Source: UBA11865 sp041570195
GTDB lineage: Bacteria; Chloroflexota; Anaerolineae; Promineifilales; Promineifilaceae
Length of the DNA: 64,000 bases
Reading direction: 5' to 3'
Assembly: GCA_041570195.1 (NCBI GenBank)
Contig: JBFFWQ010000015.1
Location: 10,122-74,121, forward strand
In this document: positions 1 to 8,464 of the stretch, piece by piece
How positions within the stretch are numbered: the stretch's first letter is position 1
Layout of the letters: every line of letters starts with the position of its first letter
The notes under the pieces: model-generated
The model's database searches: none
What the model was told of the DNA's origin: nothing
Seen by the model: the letters and a program-made list of their open reading frames with translations, nothing else
Position numbers and translations under genes: made by a program

Positions 1-34
1 GTCCTGGTCTGGAGCCCGGGTGGTATTTCCGGCT

Positions 35-59
35 GGGACTGGGTCTGGGTTGGTCTGGG
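35..59 (+). other. G-quadruplex-type motif in the gene-free left edge (1-366)
   Basis: Four GGG runs at 35-37, 41-43, 47-49 and 57-59 are separated by loops of 3, 3 and 7 bases, which satisfies the usual G3N1-7 rule for an intramolecular quadruplex. On the minus strand the same bases read as Pro/Thr/Gln-rich codons in a frame that opens at an ATG (75-77) and runs off the window edge. It could therefore be the start of a truncated proline-rich ORF, but no ribosome binding site supports this. The rest of 1-366 shows no convincing gene. Confidence 0.35.
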
Positions 60-146
60 TGTCGTGCTAGATCTCATGAAGTGGGGCTCGATAGTCAACA
101 GTCGCGAGGAGATCCCTGGTTATTCTGGCGCGTAATTGTGGATGAG

Positions 147-228
147 AAGGCCGGGTTTCAGGCAAGGTAGATCGCCACGGCGTTGAACCGGATGGCACGC
201 CTCAATGCCTCGCTTGCCCGGCCTTTTT
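147..228 (+). terminator. Possible large terminator-like hairpin
   Basis: AAGGCCGGG (147-155) can pair with CCCGGCCTT (217-225), and the right arm runs directly into TTTTT (224-228). A second pairing, GGCAAG (161-166) with CTTGCC (213-218), competes with or extends the stem. The apical loop is about 60 bases, much longer than in a standard intrinsic terminator, so this may be a remnant or a structured leader of the gene starting at 367. Confidence 0.3.
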
Positions 229-366
229 CGTTCGCTTTCTGACCAGCCAAAACACGGCCATTTCCAGCCCTAAGCTCAAAGGTGGCGATCTTTGACATGC
301 GTTTCCCTGGATGGCATAATCAGCTTCTGATAATGGGGTAGCGCGAACAAGAAAGGAGAAATCATT

Positions 367-1389
367 ATGCTGGGACCGTTGCAACTTACCGTCGTCGGTT
401 TCGACGAAGACAAATATGCTCGGGATATCATTCTTGAGATAAAGAACTTACGCAAGTCGAAGACAATTCGCCTCTTTGACCTGCTTTACCTTTTCAAACA
501 CCCAGATGGCACCTTCGAAGGCAAGGAGGTCAGCGATCTGGCGGCCGAGGAGCAGCGTGAATTCGGCTCAGTGATCAAAACTCTGATCGGTCTGTCGGCC
601 GGCGACATGGAGCATGTCGGCGCCGACGACGTGGCCGAAACGCTTGAAAACATGGATTCCGGCTTCGGCCTTTCGGATTCGGAGCTACAGGCTGTAGCCG
701 ATCAAATGCCTAATGACAGTTCAGCTATTTTTGTCTTGTTCGAGCACGCCTGGGCCCGGGGTGTGAAGCAAGCCATGATCAACGCCGGCGGCACGCTGCA
801 TACCCAGGGCATGCTCGATCCGGATACGCTGAAAGTGGCCACCAATGAGTTGGCGACCGTACTTGAGGCGATCGACAAATCGGAGATGGCGGCCATGGAG
901 CAGATGGCCGAAGTGATCACCGGCGCTAAGGTCGAGGAAGAAGAAGCTCGCGTGAAGAAGGTCGAAGCCGAAGCCGAAGCGGCGGCCACCCTCGCCGCCG
1001 CGGCCGTGGCCGAAGCCATCGCCGTATCTGACCAGGTCGACCAGTCCGTTACCGAAGCTCGGGCCCGCGAAGAAGAGGCCCTACGGCGCGCCGAGGAAGT
1101 CAAGGCCGAGGCCCAGGCACAGGAAGACGCCGCTTTCGCGGAGGTTGAAGCGGTGCGCCAGGCGGCCCAACGCCAAGTGGAGCAGGCGGAGGCAATGGCG
1201 GCCGAGGCCGTGCAGCGAGCAGAAGAAATCGAGGCCGAGGCTGTACTGCGCGCCGTCAACGCCTTGGTTGCGGCGCGAGTCATCCAGAGATCGGCCGCCC
1301 GCGAGGCGTTAGAGGCCATCGTGGATGCCGACGTTATCGAAGTATCAGCCGCTCGCCGGGCAGCCAAAAACTTATCAGCTAGCGCTTAG
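367..1389 (+). CDS. DUF6325-type protein with long Ala/Glu coiled coil
   Basis: The product has 340 residues and a good Shine-Dalgarno (AAAGGAG) ahead of the ATG. Residues 1-145 resemble the DUF6325 family: an opening LGPLQLTVVGF strand, the block IRLFDLLYLFKHPDGTF and a later FEHAWARGVKQAMINAGG block. From about 165 to 300 the chain is an almost uninterrupted Ala/Glu/Val-rich helix with heptad character, predicted to be a long coiled coil, followed by a short helical tail (residues 300-340). No signal peptide or membrane segment is seen, so it is probably cytoplasmic. Known DUF6325 proteins are usually only about 140-180 residues, so the helical extension is unusual. Function is unknown. A strong terminator follows at 1406, so the gene is probably monocistronic. 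Confidence 0.85.
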   Translation: MLGPLQLTVVGFDEDKYARDIILEIKNLRKSKTIRLFDLLYLFKHPDGTFEGKEVSDLAAEEQREFGSVIKTLIGLSAGDMEHVGADDVAETLENMDSGFGLSDSELQAVADQMPNDSSAIFVLFEHAWARGVKQAMINAGGTLHTQGMLDPDTLKVATNELATVLEAIDKSEMAAMEQMAEVITGAKVEEEEARVKKVEAEAEAAATLAAAAVAEAIAVSDQVDQSVTEARAREEEALRRAEEVKAEAQAQEDAAFAEVEAVRQAAQRQVEQAEAMAAEAVQRAEEIEAEAVLRAVNALVAARVIQRSAAREALEAIVDADVIEVSAARRAAKNLSASA

Positions 1390-1405
1390 CTCCCGTGTTT
1401 TCCAG

Positions 1406-1440
1406 CGACCCCGCCAATTGAACGGCGGGGTCGTTTGCTC
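1406..1440 (+). terminator. Rho-independent terminator of the DUF6325-type gene
   Basis: A perfect 10-bp stem, CGACCCCGCC (1406-1415) with GGCGGGGTCG (1424-1433), encloses an 8-base loop and is followed by TTTGCTCTTTCTT. It lies 17 bases after the stop codon at 1389. Confidence 0.85.
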
Positions 1441-1520
1441 TTTCTTGCTCTGCGGGCCGGCCATGTGGTCTCGCCCTTTGCACTTGGCCAGCGTGTAGCG
1501 TATGAAGTCCAGGGTCGCCG

Positions 1521-1646
1521 TCAGGCGATCCATGAGCTCACCGGGCCGGCCAAAACTAGGCCATGTTCGCGCAGAATATGGCGTTGAATGACCCAGTCAC
1601 GGTCGTGCTGCTCCAACTTCAGTCGCCTTTCGTGATGGAACCGGAG
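1521..1646 (-). pseudogene. Remnant of a DUF4111/AadA-like nucleotidyltransferase
   Basis: On the minus strand a 41-codon open stretch flanked by stops translates to a piece containing LKLEQHDRDWVIQRHILREH and GLVLAGPVSSWIA. The RDWVIQRHxLREHGxVLAGP pattern is typical of the middle of DUF4111-type nucleotidyltransferase proteins (AadA-like fold). No start codon, N-terminal catalytic GSxxxG motif or C-terminal half is present in frame, and neighbouring frames are broken. I read this as a decayed gene. The rest of 1441-1717 holds nothing else I can support. Confidence 0.45.
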
Positions 1647-1717
1647 CTAGATGGGGCGTCGACCATTCCTGTTGACCCGTTTCTAGCCGGGCCGGCACGG
1701 ATCAGGCGACGTCTAAT

Positions 1718-4015
1718 TCACGGTATAACATCCACCACCGCTTGTTCAACCGCCGTCTGGTTGAAGTTGCTCTTGGCGACCAGCATATAGATGACCGTAC
1801 CCACGTTGCTGTTACCACAGTCATTCCACGATCCACGATGGGTTACGTTTTCTTGGATGGTGACGTTATTCCTGACGATGTTGACCTGGGTGGCATTGCC
1901 GCCCGCGCTCCACGACAACGTCACGCAATTATTTCTCGAAATCGTCGACGGTTGTGCCTGGAAGTAGTAAATAACCGGTTCGTAGGACGGCGTCGGCGTG
2001 CCGGGCGCGACCGTTGGCGTGGAAGTAGGCACGGCGGTCGACGAGTCAACCACGTTGATCGTCCAGGATGCCTGGCTGGTTCCGCCCGGGCCCATCGCCT
2101 CAATGGTATAGAACTGTTGTCCCAGGCCGGGCGGGCAATCCTGCATGGTTCCTCCGAAAGGTGCGTTGGGCCAGATGACCACCCCACTGCGGCCGATATT
2201 GACTGTACTCACTGCTCCCTCGACCGTCCAGCGAATGGTAACGCACTGTCCGGCCGCGATCTGATCCGGCGGATCGACAGTGAAGCGGGTGATCTGGGGC
2301 ACGGCCGTATTAGGAGTCACGAAAACGGTCACCGTTCTGACCTCGACCGAGCCATCGTTCAAGACCACGCGCAGTTCATAGGTAGTGTTCGTCGGCGGGC
2401 AAGCAGTCACAGTTCCGCTTTCAGGCACCTGGTGCGCTCGCCAATCCTCGCCTTGTTCATATAGGTAGACCGAGTCGACATTTTGTGTATTCCAGCTCAG
2501 TGTCGTGCATTGGCCTTGCTGGATCGTCTCGGGCGAAGCCGAGAACGAAATGCCCGGCGCTGGCGTCTGCGTCGGCAAGGGCGTGGGCTCCGGCGCGGGA
2601 ACGACTTTGATAGCTACCGAGACCCGGTCGCCGAAGAGCAGGCCAGATTGATCGTTGCGCATGCTCCAGTAGCCCACATAGTCACCGGGAACGATCGGCG
2701 CCACGAGGTCGACCCAGAAGTCGTATTCATCGCCAGGCGCGATCGGATTCTCGACTAACACGAGATTACCCCCAAGGCGGTCGCCGCCGGCCGGGGCCAG
2801 TGCATACCTGACAGTCCAGGTGCAGGTCCCGGAGTTGCGCAGTCGCCAGCCCTTTCTAAACGCTTCGCCGGGCGTCAACTCGGGAAAGTCGGTCAGGTTC
2901 TGGTCGTCGTAGCTAAGATCGCTCACATACTCAGATGAGTCGATGCACCCACCCGGCGCCGGGGCCGGTTCACCACCGGGCGCCGGTTTGAGCGCCGGAT
3001 CGGTGCCCGATTCAGGCGTGGGCTCGCTGGGCGGCAGTGGTTGAATGGCTTCTTCTGTAAGGCCAGTATACTCGGCCGACAGCGCTCTCAGGGTGCCGTC
3101 TTCTTCCATCTCTTGCAAGCTCTCGTTGAGCCGGGCCAGCAGTTCAGAGGCGCCCTTGGGCACGGCGATGCCGAAGTTCTGCTGGTTGAGACCCTGTGCG
3201 ACGACCTGCAGGCCGCCGCTGGCCTCGGCGACCTGCGCCGGCTGTAGATCCAGGGCCACCAGGTCGATCCGGCCGGCTCTAAGGTCGGTGATGGCATCAC
3301 CCATCCGTTCATACTCAAAGACGCTGTCAGCCGATAAAATACCAGCTTCTACCAACTCGGTGCTGGCCCAGCTATCGTAGATCGTGCCCCGCTCGACGCC
3401 TAGACGTCGACCGCCTATTTCGTCCAGATCGGTGATGGCGGCGTAGGACGCGCCATCGCTAGCCAACAGTGCGTCGGCGCTGACGAAATAGGTGTCACTG
3501 AAGTCGACGAACTGACGCCGCTGATCGGTAATCGAAATAGCCGAGATCGCCGCGTCAATCTGTTCAACCCGGAGCGCATTGCCCAGGCCGTCGAAAGCCA
3601 TATCCCGCAGCTCAACTTCCAGGTCCAGTCGCCGACCGATCTCATTCATGAGCGCGATATCCAGCCCATCAAGCTGGAAGTCCCGGTCATAGAATTCGAA
3701 GGGCGGATAATCAGCGGCCGTTCCGACAATGATCGTCCCCCGCTCCTGAATGGCTGACCAGACATCGTCGACCGCTGCCACCGCGACCCGCGTCTCGGCC
3801 GCTGCGTCCTCTGGTTCTGAGGTTCGATTACGCAACAAGAAGATGATGAACAACGTGGCGATACAAATGAAGATCGCGACGGCGACTATGGCCACGGTCG
3901 TCCAAGACCGCCCGCTAGCGCTTTTTTCCTGGTTCACGCCAGCGTCACCGCCCGGCTCCAAATCAGACAGGTCGTCGGTCTCTGGTACACTGTTTTGCTG
4001 GTCTTGTTCCGCCAT
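1718..4015 (-). CDS. Membrane-anchored solute-binding (SBP_bac_3) protein with NBR1-Ig and three Ig-like domains
   Basis: The product has 765 residues. An acidic cytoplasmic N-terminus (1-38) leads to one membrane helix (about 39-63). A family-3 solute-binding domain follows (about 88-325) with typical segments GTIIVGTAADYPPFEFYD, DAAISAISITDQRRQFVDFS and RAGRIDLVALDLQPAQV. After a Pro/Gly linker comes an NBR1-type Ig-like domain (about 354-468; FRKGWRLRNSGTCTWT, GDYVGYWSMRN). Three related Ig-like repeats then run to the C-terminus, each with a GQC or NNC...L.W motif and a second Cys, suggesting one disulfide per repeat. Family-3 domains bind polar amino acids or opines. No permease or ATPase gene is adjacent, so this may be a tethered sensor or scavenger rather than a standard ABC subunit. 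It is divergent from the hydrolase at 4183. Confidence 0.85.
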   Translation of the reverse strand: MAEQDQQNSVPETDDLSDLEPGGDAGVNQEKSASGRSWTTVAIVAVAIFICIATLFIIFLLRNRTSEPEDAAAETRVAVAAVDDVWSAIQERGTIIVGTAADYPPFEFYDRDFQLDGLDIALMNEIGRRLDLEVELRDMAFDGLGNALRVEQIDAAISAISITDQRRQFVDFSDTYFVSADALLASDGASYAAITDLDEIGGRRLGVERGTIYDSWASTELVEAGILSADSVFEYERMGDAITDLRAGRIDLVALDLQPAQVAEASGGLQVVAQGLNQQNFGIAVPKGASELLARLNESLQEMEEDGTLRALSAEYTGLTEEAIQPLPPSEPTPESGTDPALKPAPGGEPAPAPGGCIDSSEYVSDLSYDDQNLTDFPELTPGEAFRKGWRLRNSGTCTWTVRYALAPAGGDRLGGNLVLVENPIAPGDEYDFWVDLVAPIVPGDYVGYWSMRNDQSGLLFGDRVSVAIKVVPAPEPTPLPTQTPAPGISFSASPETIQQGQCTTLSWNTQNVDSVYLYEQGEDWRAHQVPESGTVTACPPTNTTYELRVVLNDGSVEVRTVTVFVTPNTAVPQITRFTVDPPDQIAAGQCVTIRWTVEGAVSTVNIGRSGVVIWPNAPFGGTMQDCPPGLGQQFYTIEAMGPGGTSQASWTINVVDSSTAVPTSTPTVAPGTPTPSYEPVIYYFQAQPSTISRNNCVTLSWSAGGNATQVNIVRNNVTIQENVTHRGSWNDCGNSNVGTVIYMLVAKSNFNQTAVEQAVVDVIP

Positions 4016-4157
4016 GTATGCCCTCCCTTCAACAGATTACCCAGTAGCCCTACTATTCGAAATCCTACGACGTTTTCTGAGTCGGACCAAGTTTAGCACA
4101 TCAGCGTTGCTTCGCCTTGTGACCGGCAGCCTGTTTCGAGGGCCATGGAACATCGGT

Positions 4158-4176
4158 TACAATTGCCTCGCGGAGG
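4158..4176 (+). promoter_or_regulatory. -10 box and Shine-Dalgarno for the alpha/beta hydrolase
   Basis: TACAAT at 4158-4163 resembles a -10 box, and GGAGG at 4172-4176 sits 6 bases before the ATG at 4183. No clear -35 is seen. Confidence 0.4.
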
Positions 4177-4182
4177 ATAGTC

Positions 4183-5133
4183 ATGAATACCTGGTTGAAA
4201 ATCCTACTCATCGTATTAGGGGTGATAATGGTCATCGTGGTGACCGGCTTACTGTTGTTAACTCGGGGGCAAGCAACCGATCTAGTCACCAGTGCGCCGG
4301 GCCAGCGTCAGGCTAATCAGGAAACGCCAGCCGATTATGATCTGCCGTACGAGGACGTAACTGTCACTAACGATCAGGGCCAGGAATTGGTCGGCTGGTA
4401 CATTCCTTCTGAGAACGGCGCGGTTGTCATGTTACAGCACGGCTATAAGTCGCGCCGCCAGGGGCAGCTCAACGAAGCCAAGATGCTCCATGACGCCGGC
4501 TATGGCTCGCTGCTGACGACGGTAAGGGCCCACGACGAAAGCGAGGGAGAACTCATCAGCTTCGGCTATTACGAGATGGCCGATCTGGCCGCCTGGCACC
4601 AGTTTTTGCTCTCGCGTGAGGAAATCGACCCGGAGAAGATCGGCATGCTTGGCGTCTCCATGGGCGGATCTCTGGTCCTGCAATATGCCTCCCAAAACGA
4701 AGATATCAAGGCGGTGATCTCCCACAGTCCGTTTTCGTCGCTGGACGATACGGTCGAAACCAGCGTCCGATTTTTCTTGGATTTGCCGGATTGGAGTGTG
4801 TCGCTGATAGCGCCCTTGGTCGTCTTCTGGGGCGAGCAAATTGGCGGATTCGACTCGGCCGAAATCGACGCCAAGCAGTGGATCGGCGATATCAGCCCCC
4901 GGCCGGTATTCCTCCTGGACGCCGGTCAGGACATCGTGGTTTCGGCCGACAGCACCGAACTACTCCTTGATGCTGCGCAGGAACCAAAGTATTTCTGGCA
5001 GTGCCCAGAATGCGATCACGCCGCGCTCGACGTACAGCGGGCGGAGCAGTTCGAAGCCTGCATGTTAGGCTTTTACGATCGTTATCTGTTGGAAGAGGAA
5101 ACGAACCAGTGCCAGGATATACTGACCAAGTGA
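4183..5133 (+). CDS. Membrane-anchored alpha/beta hydrolase
   Basis: The product has 316 residues. An N-terminal hydrophobic helix (about 6-27) should anchor or export the protein. An alpha/beta-hydrolase domain follows. The nucleophile elbow is GVSMGGS with Ser159, the LQHGYKSRRQG segment (84-94) is the oxyanion-hole strand, the acid is probably the Asp of LLDAGQDIVV, and the base is His in ECDHAAL near the C-terminus. The layout matches the BAAT/YfhR/FrsA-like family of extracytoplasmic serine hydrolases. Substrate is unknown. The Shine-Dalgarno GGAGG fixes the start. The next gene begins 57 bases downstream on the same strand. Confidence 0.85.
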   Translation: MNTWLKILLIVLGVIMVIVVTGLLLLTRGQATDLVTSAPGQRQANQETPADYDLPYEDVTVTNDQGQELVGWYIPSENGAVVMLQHGYKSRRQGQLNEAKMLHDAGYGSLLTTVRAHDESEGELISFGYYEMADLAAWHQFLLSREEIDPEKIGMLGVSMGGSLVLQYASQNEDIKAVISHSPFSSLDDTVETSVRFFLDLPDWSVSLIAPLVVFWGEQIGGFDSAEIDAKQWIGDISPRPVFLLDAGQDIVVSADSTELLLDAAQEPKYFWQCPECDHAALDVQRAEQFEACMLGFYDRYLLEEETNQCQDILTK

Positions 5134-5190
5134 TCGACGTGTTCACTCGGGCCAGCGCCAGCCGACCTTAGAGAACCTGGAGTGTTATGA

Positions 5191-6633
5191 ATGATCGATG
5201 AACTCAAGCGTTTGGAATCGTCGGCGCGTCTCTTAGAAACAGACGCCGGGCAGCGGGCACAACTCCTGCAACAAGTGATCGCATATAGCCAGGCCTACCT
5301 GGAAGGCATCGCCGATGCGCCGGCCCACGGTGAAAGTGACGGCCGGGCCCTTTACGATTCACCTATCGGTGAGGACGGCATCGACATCGACGCAGCCCTG
5401 GCTCTACTGCGCGATAACGTAGACACTTCCGGTATCTCCACCACTTCCGGACGATTCCTGGGTTATATTCCCGGCGGCGGATTGTTTCCTTCTGCTTTAG
5501 GCGATTACCTGGCCGCGATCACCAATCGCTATGCAGGCCACTTCTTCGCCTCACCGGGAGCGGTACGGGTAGAAAATCAACTGCTGCGCTGGATGGCCTC
5601 GGTCGTCGGTTATCCAAAGACGGCCACGGGCAACTTGACGTCGGGCGGCAGCGCGGCCAATTTGCTGGCCATCGTGGCGGCCCGGGATGCCCACGCTGTC
5701 GCCGGACACAGGCTGGACAGATCGGTTATCTACTTAACCGAGCATGTCCATCACAGCGTCGACAAGGCGCTGCATGTGGCCGGATTGGACGCTTGCATCA
5801 GGCAAGAGGTGCCCGTCGACAGCCATTATCGCATGGACGCACAAGCCCTGGAGATGGCCATTGTATCGGACATGATGGCCGGCCTGACCCCATGGCTGAT
5901 CGTGGCCTCGGCCGGCACGACCAATACGGGCTCGGTCGACCCGCTGAACGACATCGCCGATATCGCTGCCGACCATCGTTTATGGTTCCATGCCGACGGC
6001 GCTTACGGCGCGTTCTTCACCTTGTGCCCCGAGGGCCGGTCGGCCTTGTCCGGCATGGAGCTATCCGATTCGCTAGTCTTAGACCCCCATAAAACGCTCT
6101 TCCTACCCTATGGCACAGGGACGGTCTTGATCAAGGATGGAAGCAAGCTGTATGCTTCGCAGAATTGGGATGCTGCCTACATGCAAGATATACCCGACGA
6201 TATCGAAGAAGTGTCGCCGGCCGAACTATCCTTCGAATTGACCAAACATTTCCGCGGATTGCGACTTTGGCTGCCTTTAAAACTATTTGGCCTGGCGCCT
6301 TTCCGCGCCGCCCTATCGGAGAAGATCTTGTTGGCGCGCTATTTTCACCGAGAGATCCAACGAATGCCAGGCTTTGAAGCCGGTCCTCCGCCCGACCTAT
6401 CCGTAGTGATCTATCGCTATTTGCCCGCCCGAGGGGACGCCGATGAATTCAACCGACGGTTGGTTAAGCGGATCCAGGAAGAGGGGCGGATCTTCATCAG
6501 TTCCACCCGCGTTGACGGCAAATTTGTCTTGCGGCTGGCCATCAGCTCATTCCGAACCCACCTGGAGGATATCGACGAATCATTGGAGGTTCTCAAGTGG
6601 ACCGCCGGGCGATTGTCGGATGAGGCTGGCTGA
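5191..6633 (+). CDS. PLP-dependent group II decarboxylase / aspartate aminotransferase-fold enzyme
   Basis: The product has 480 residues, the usual length for aromatic-L-amino-acid or glutamate-type decarboxylases. Family features are the substrate loop near GRFLGYIPGGGLFPSALGDYL, the phosphate-binding TSGGSAANLLAI, the HADGAYGAFF aspartate that contacts the pyridine nitrogen, and the Schiff-base lysine in LDPHKTLFLPYG (Lys301). It should catalyse PLP-dependent decarboxylation or a related reaction on an amino acid in the cytoplasm. Substrate specificity cannot be read from sequence alone. A GGAG about 10 bases upstream supports the ATG at 5191. It may be co-transcribed with the hydrolase upstream and is convergent with tupA downstream. 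Confidence 0.88.
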   Translation: MIDELKRLESSARLLETDAGQRAQLLQQVIAYSQAYLEGIADAPAHGESDGRALYDSPIGEDGIDIDAALALLRDNVDTSGISTTSGRFLGYIPGGGLFPSALGDYLAAITNRYAGHFFASPGAVRVENQLLRWMASVVGYPKTATGNLTSGGSAANLLAIVAARDAHAVAGHRLDRSVIYLTEHVHHSVDKALHVAGLDACIRQEVPVDSHYRMDAQALEMAIVSDMMAGLTPWLIVASAGTTNTGSVDPLNDIADIAADHRLWFHADGAYGAFFTLCPEGRSALSGMELSDSLVLDPHKTLFLPYGTGTVLIKDGSKLYASQNWDAAYMQDIPDDIEEVSPAELSFELTKHFRGLRLWLPLKLFGLAPFRAALSEKILLARYFHREIQRMPGFEAGPPPDLSVVIYRYLPARGDADEFNRRLVKRIQEEGRIFISSTRVDGKFVLRLAISSFRTHLEDIDESLEVLKWTAGRLSDEAG

Positions 6634-6686
6634 GACGATCAATCCGCCCGGACATTTCGGCCGCTACTTCGATGAGTGTAACGGCT

Positions 6687-7577
6687 TTATTCCTGGGCCG
6701 CTTGCCAGGCCGCCGAATCCGGCGTGAACAGCGGGCTGCCAAACTGCTCCGTACCGAAGCGGCCGATCAACTCCTGAGTGGGAACGGAGATCAGCCAGTC
6801 GATGAATTGGTTGGCCAGTTCAGCCTCGATGTGATCGCCTTTGTCCGGATTGACGGCCATGATGCCGTAAGGATTGAATAGAATCGGGTCGCCTTCGACC
6901 AGTATGGCCAGATCAATACCCTCCAATGTCCGGGCCAGGTAAGTGGCTCTGTCGCTCAACGTGTAGGCCTGTTCTTCGTCCGTCATTGTTAGCACAGCGC
7001 CCATGCCCTGACCGGCCGAGATATACCAGTCCCCGGCCGGTTCGAGCCCGGCTTCGCTCCAGATGGTCTTCTCTTGCGTGTGAGTGCCTGAGTCGTCGCC
7101 CCGGGAAACAAATGGCGCCTCAGCCTCGGCGATGACGGCCAGAGCGGCTGCGGCTTCGTTCATGCCGGCGATTCCGGCTGGATCAGCTTCTGGGCCCAAA
7201 ATCACGAAGTCATTGTACATGACATCTTCTCGCCGGGATCCGTGGCCATCTACCATGAAGGCGTCTTCGCGAGCCCGAGCATGGACCAGCAGCACGTCGG
7301 CGTTGCCATCTTCTCCCAAAGCCAGCGCCTGGCCGGTACCAACGGCGACGACGTCAACTTGTACGTCAAAATCGGCCTCAAATACTGGCAAGATATCGGC
7401 CAGTAATCCGGAGTTCTCCGTGCTTGTCGTGGTAGCCAGGATGAGGCTCTTTGGTTCGCCGGCCTGAGTCACTTTGGCCGGTTCGCCAGCCTGGTTTGGA
7501 GATCCCTCCTCTGTGCCCTCGTTACAGGCCGCCAGGGCAAAAGCGACGATTAAAAGGACAATCCACCACTGCTTCAT
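6687..7577 (-). CDS. tupA: Tungstate ABC transporter substrate-binding lipoprotein TupA
   Basis: The product has 296 residues from the ATG at 7577. That start gives a clean lipoprotein signal (MKQWWIVLLIVAFALAAC) and a GGGAGATGTTAC Shine-Dalgarno region; longer upstream reading would spoil the signal peptide. The mature part shows the TupA/WtpA-like oxyanion-binding pattern: LILATTTSTENSGLL at the start, VGTGQALALGEDGNADVLLVHA, and VSRGDDSGTHTQEKTIW. It binds tungstate outside the membrane and delivers it to TupB. It lies last in the GntR-tupB-tupC-tupA order, 155 bases after tupC. That spacer contains a dispersed repeat. Confidence 0.9.
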   Translation of the reverse strand: MKQWWIVLLIVAFALAACNEGTEEGSPNQAGEPAKVTQAGEPKSLILATTTSTENSGLLADILPVFEADFDVQVDVVAVGTGQALALGEDGNADVLLVHARAREDAFMVDGHGSRREDVMYNDFVILGPEADPAGIAGMNEAAAALAVIAEAEAPFVSRGDDSGTHTQEKTIWSEAGLEPAGDWYISAGQGMGAVLTMTDEEQAYTLSDRATYLARTLEGIDLAILVEGDPILFNPYGIMAVNPDKGDHIEAELANQFIDWLISVPTQELIGRFGTEQFGSPLFTPDSAAWQAAQE

Positions 7578-7670
7578 GTAACATCTCCCAGGTGTTGTGG
7601 TAGTGCGACGATGGTTGTTGGCTGAAAGGTGCCTATCGAGGACACAATCTGGAGACGGCAGCGATTTCGA

Positions 7671-7700
7671 GGAGCGAGCATTCCCAAACGCGACCGGCAT
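7671..7700 (+). repeat. Dispersed 30-bp intergenic repeat, copy 1
   Basis: This 30-bp stretch shares 25 of 30 positions with 11560-11589 (common core GAGCATTC...GCGACCGGCA). Both copies are intergenic, here between tupC and tupA. Confidence 0.55.
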
Positions 7701-7732
7701 CCGCGCCTGTACCAATCGAAAAAGCTCCTCGA

Positions 7733-8464
7733 TTAATAGACCATTTCCCCCCCGATGAATGCGGCCGTTCGTGGATCCCCTGGCGCTTCGAAGAATCGGT
7801 CGACATCGCCAATTTCAATGATCCGGCCGTCCAGTAGCAAGGCCACCCGCTGGGCCAATCGCTTGGCCTGGAACACGTTGTGAGTGACCAGAACGACCGT
7901 AGTGCCGCGCTCTCGATTATGGTGACCAATGATTTGCTCGATCAACCCTACGTTGTACGGATCCAGGTTGGCCGTAGGTTCATCAAGCAGAAGCACATCG
8001 GGCTCAATGACCAACGCCCGGGCCAGAGCCACCCGCTGCGCCTCGCCGCCAGAAAGGGTGCGTGCCCTGTCCTTGGCCATGCTCACCAGACCGACCTGTT
8101 CGAGAGCTTCGGCCACCCTCCGTTGGCTGTTGCGATTGCCGCGCAACCGCAATCCATATTGCACGTTGGCGGCGACGCTGCGATTGAGCAGGCAAGGCCG
8201 CTGAAATACCGTCGTCACCCGTCGCTGGAGACCTACCGGCATTTTATGGCCCTGGCCATAGCACGCACCCTGGAAGCGAATGACGCCGCTAGCCGGCGTT
8301 TCCAGGAAATTGAGCAGCCGCAGCAGCGTGCTCTTGCCCGCTCCGCTGGGTCCAACCAGGGCCAGGATCTCGCCGCGTCCGATCTGCAGTTCGTCGACGC
8401 GCAGGACTTCACGCCCCCGATAGGCCTGACTCACATCGTTCAGCGTGTAGATAGGCTCACTCAT
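7733..8464 (-). CDS. tupC: Tungstate ABC transporter ATP-binding protein TupC
   Basis: The product has 243 residues. It is a classical ABC ATPase with Walker A GPSGAGKST (about residues 38-46), the signature LSGGEAQRVALARAL, Walker B VLLLDEPTANLD and the switch His in VLVTHN. It energises oxyanion import on the cytoplasmic face together with TupB. The start overlaps the end of tupB by 8 bases, showing translational coupling. The ATPase alone could serve phosphate or molybdate import as well. The tungstate call rests on the TupA and TupB neighbours. Confidence 0.9.
   Translation of the reverse strand: MSEPIYTLNDVSQAYRGREVLRVDELQIGRGEILALVGPSGAGKSTLLRLLNFLETPASGVIRFQGACYGQGHKMPVGLQRRVTTVFQRPCLLNRSVAANVQYGLRLRGNRNSQRRVAEALEQVGLVSMAKDRARTLSGGEAQRVALARALVIEPDVLLLDEPTANLDPYNVGLIEQIIGHHNRERGTTVVLVTHNVFQAKRLAQRVALLLDGRIIEIGDVDRFFEAPGDPRTAAFIGGEMVY

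Noticed and set aside
702..1367. A 221-codon Ala/Ser-rich minus-strand frame
   Set aside because: It is the antisense of the Ala/Glu coiled coil.
1742..2464. A 240-codon plus-strand frame opposite the Ig-like repeats
   Set aside because: It is Arg/His-rich with no domain, lies wholly inside the binding-protein gene and has no ribosome site.
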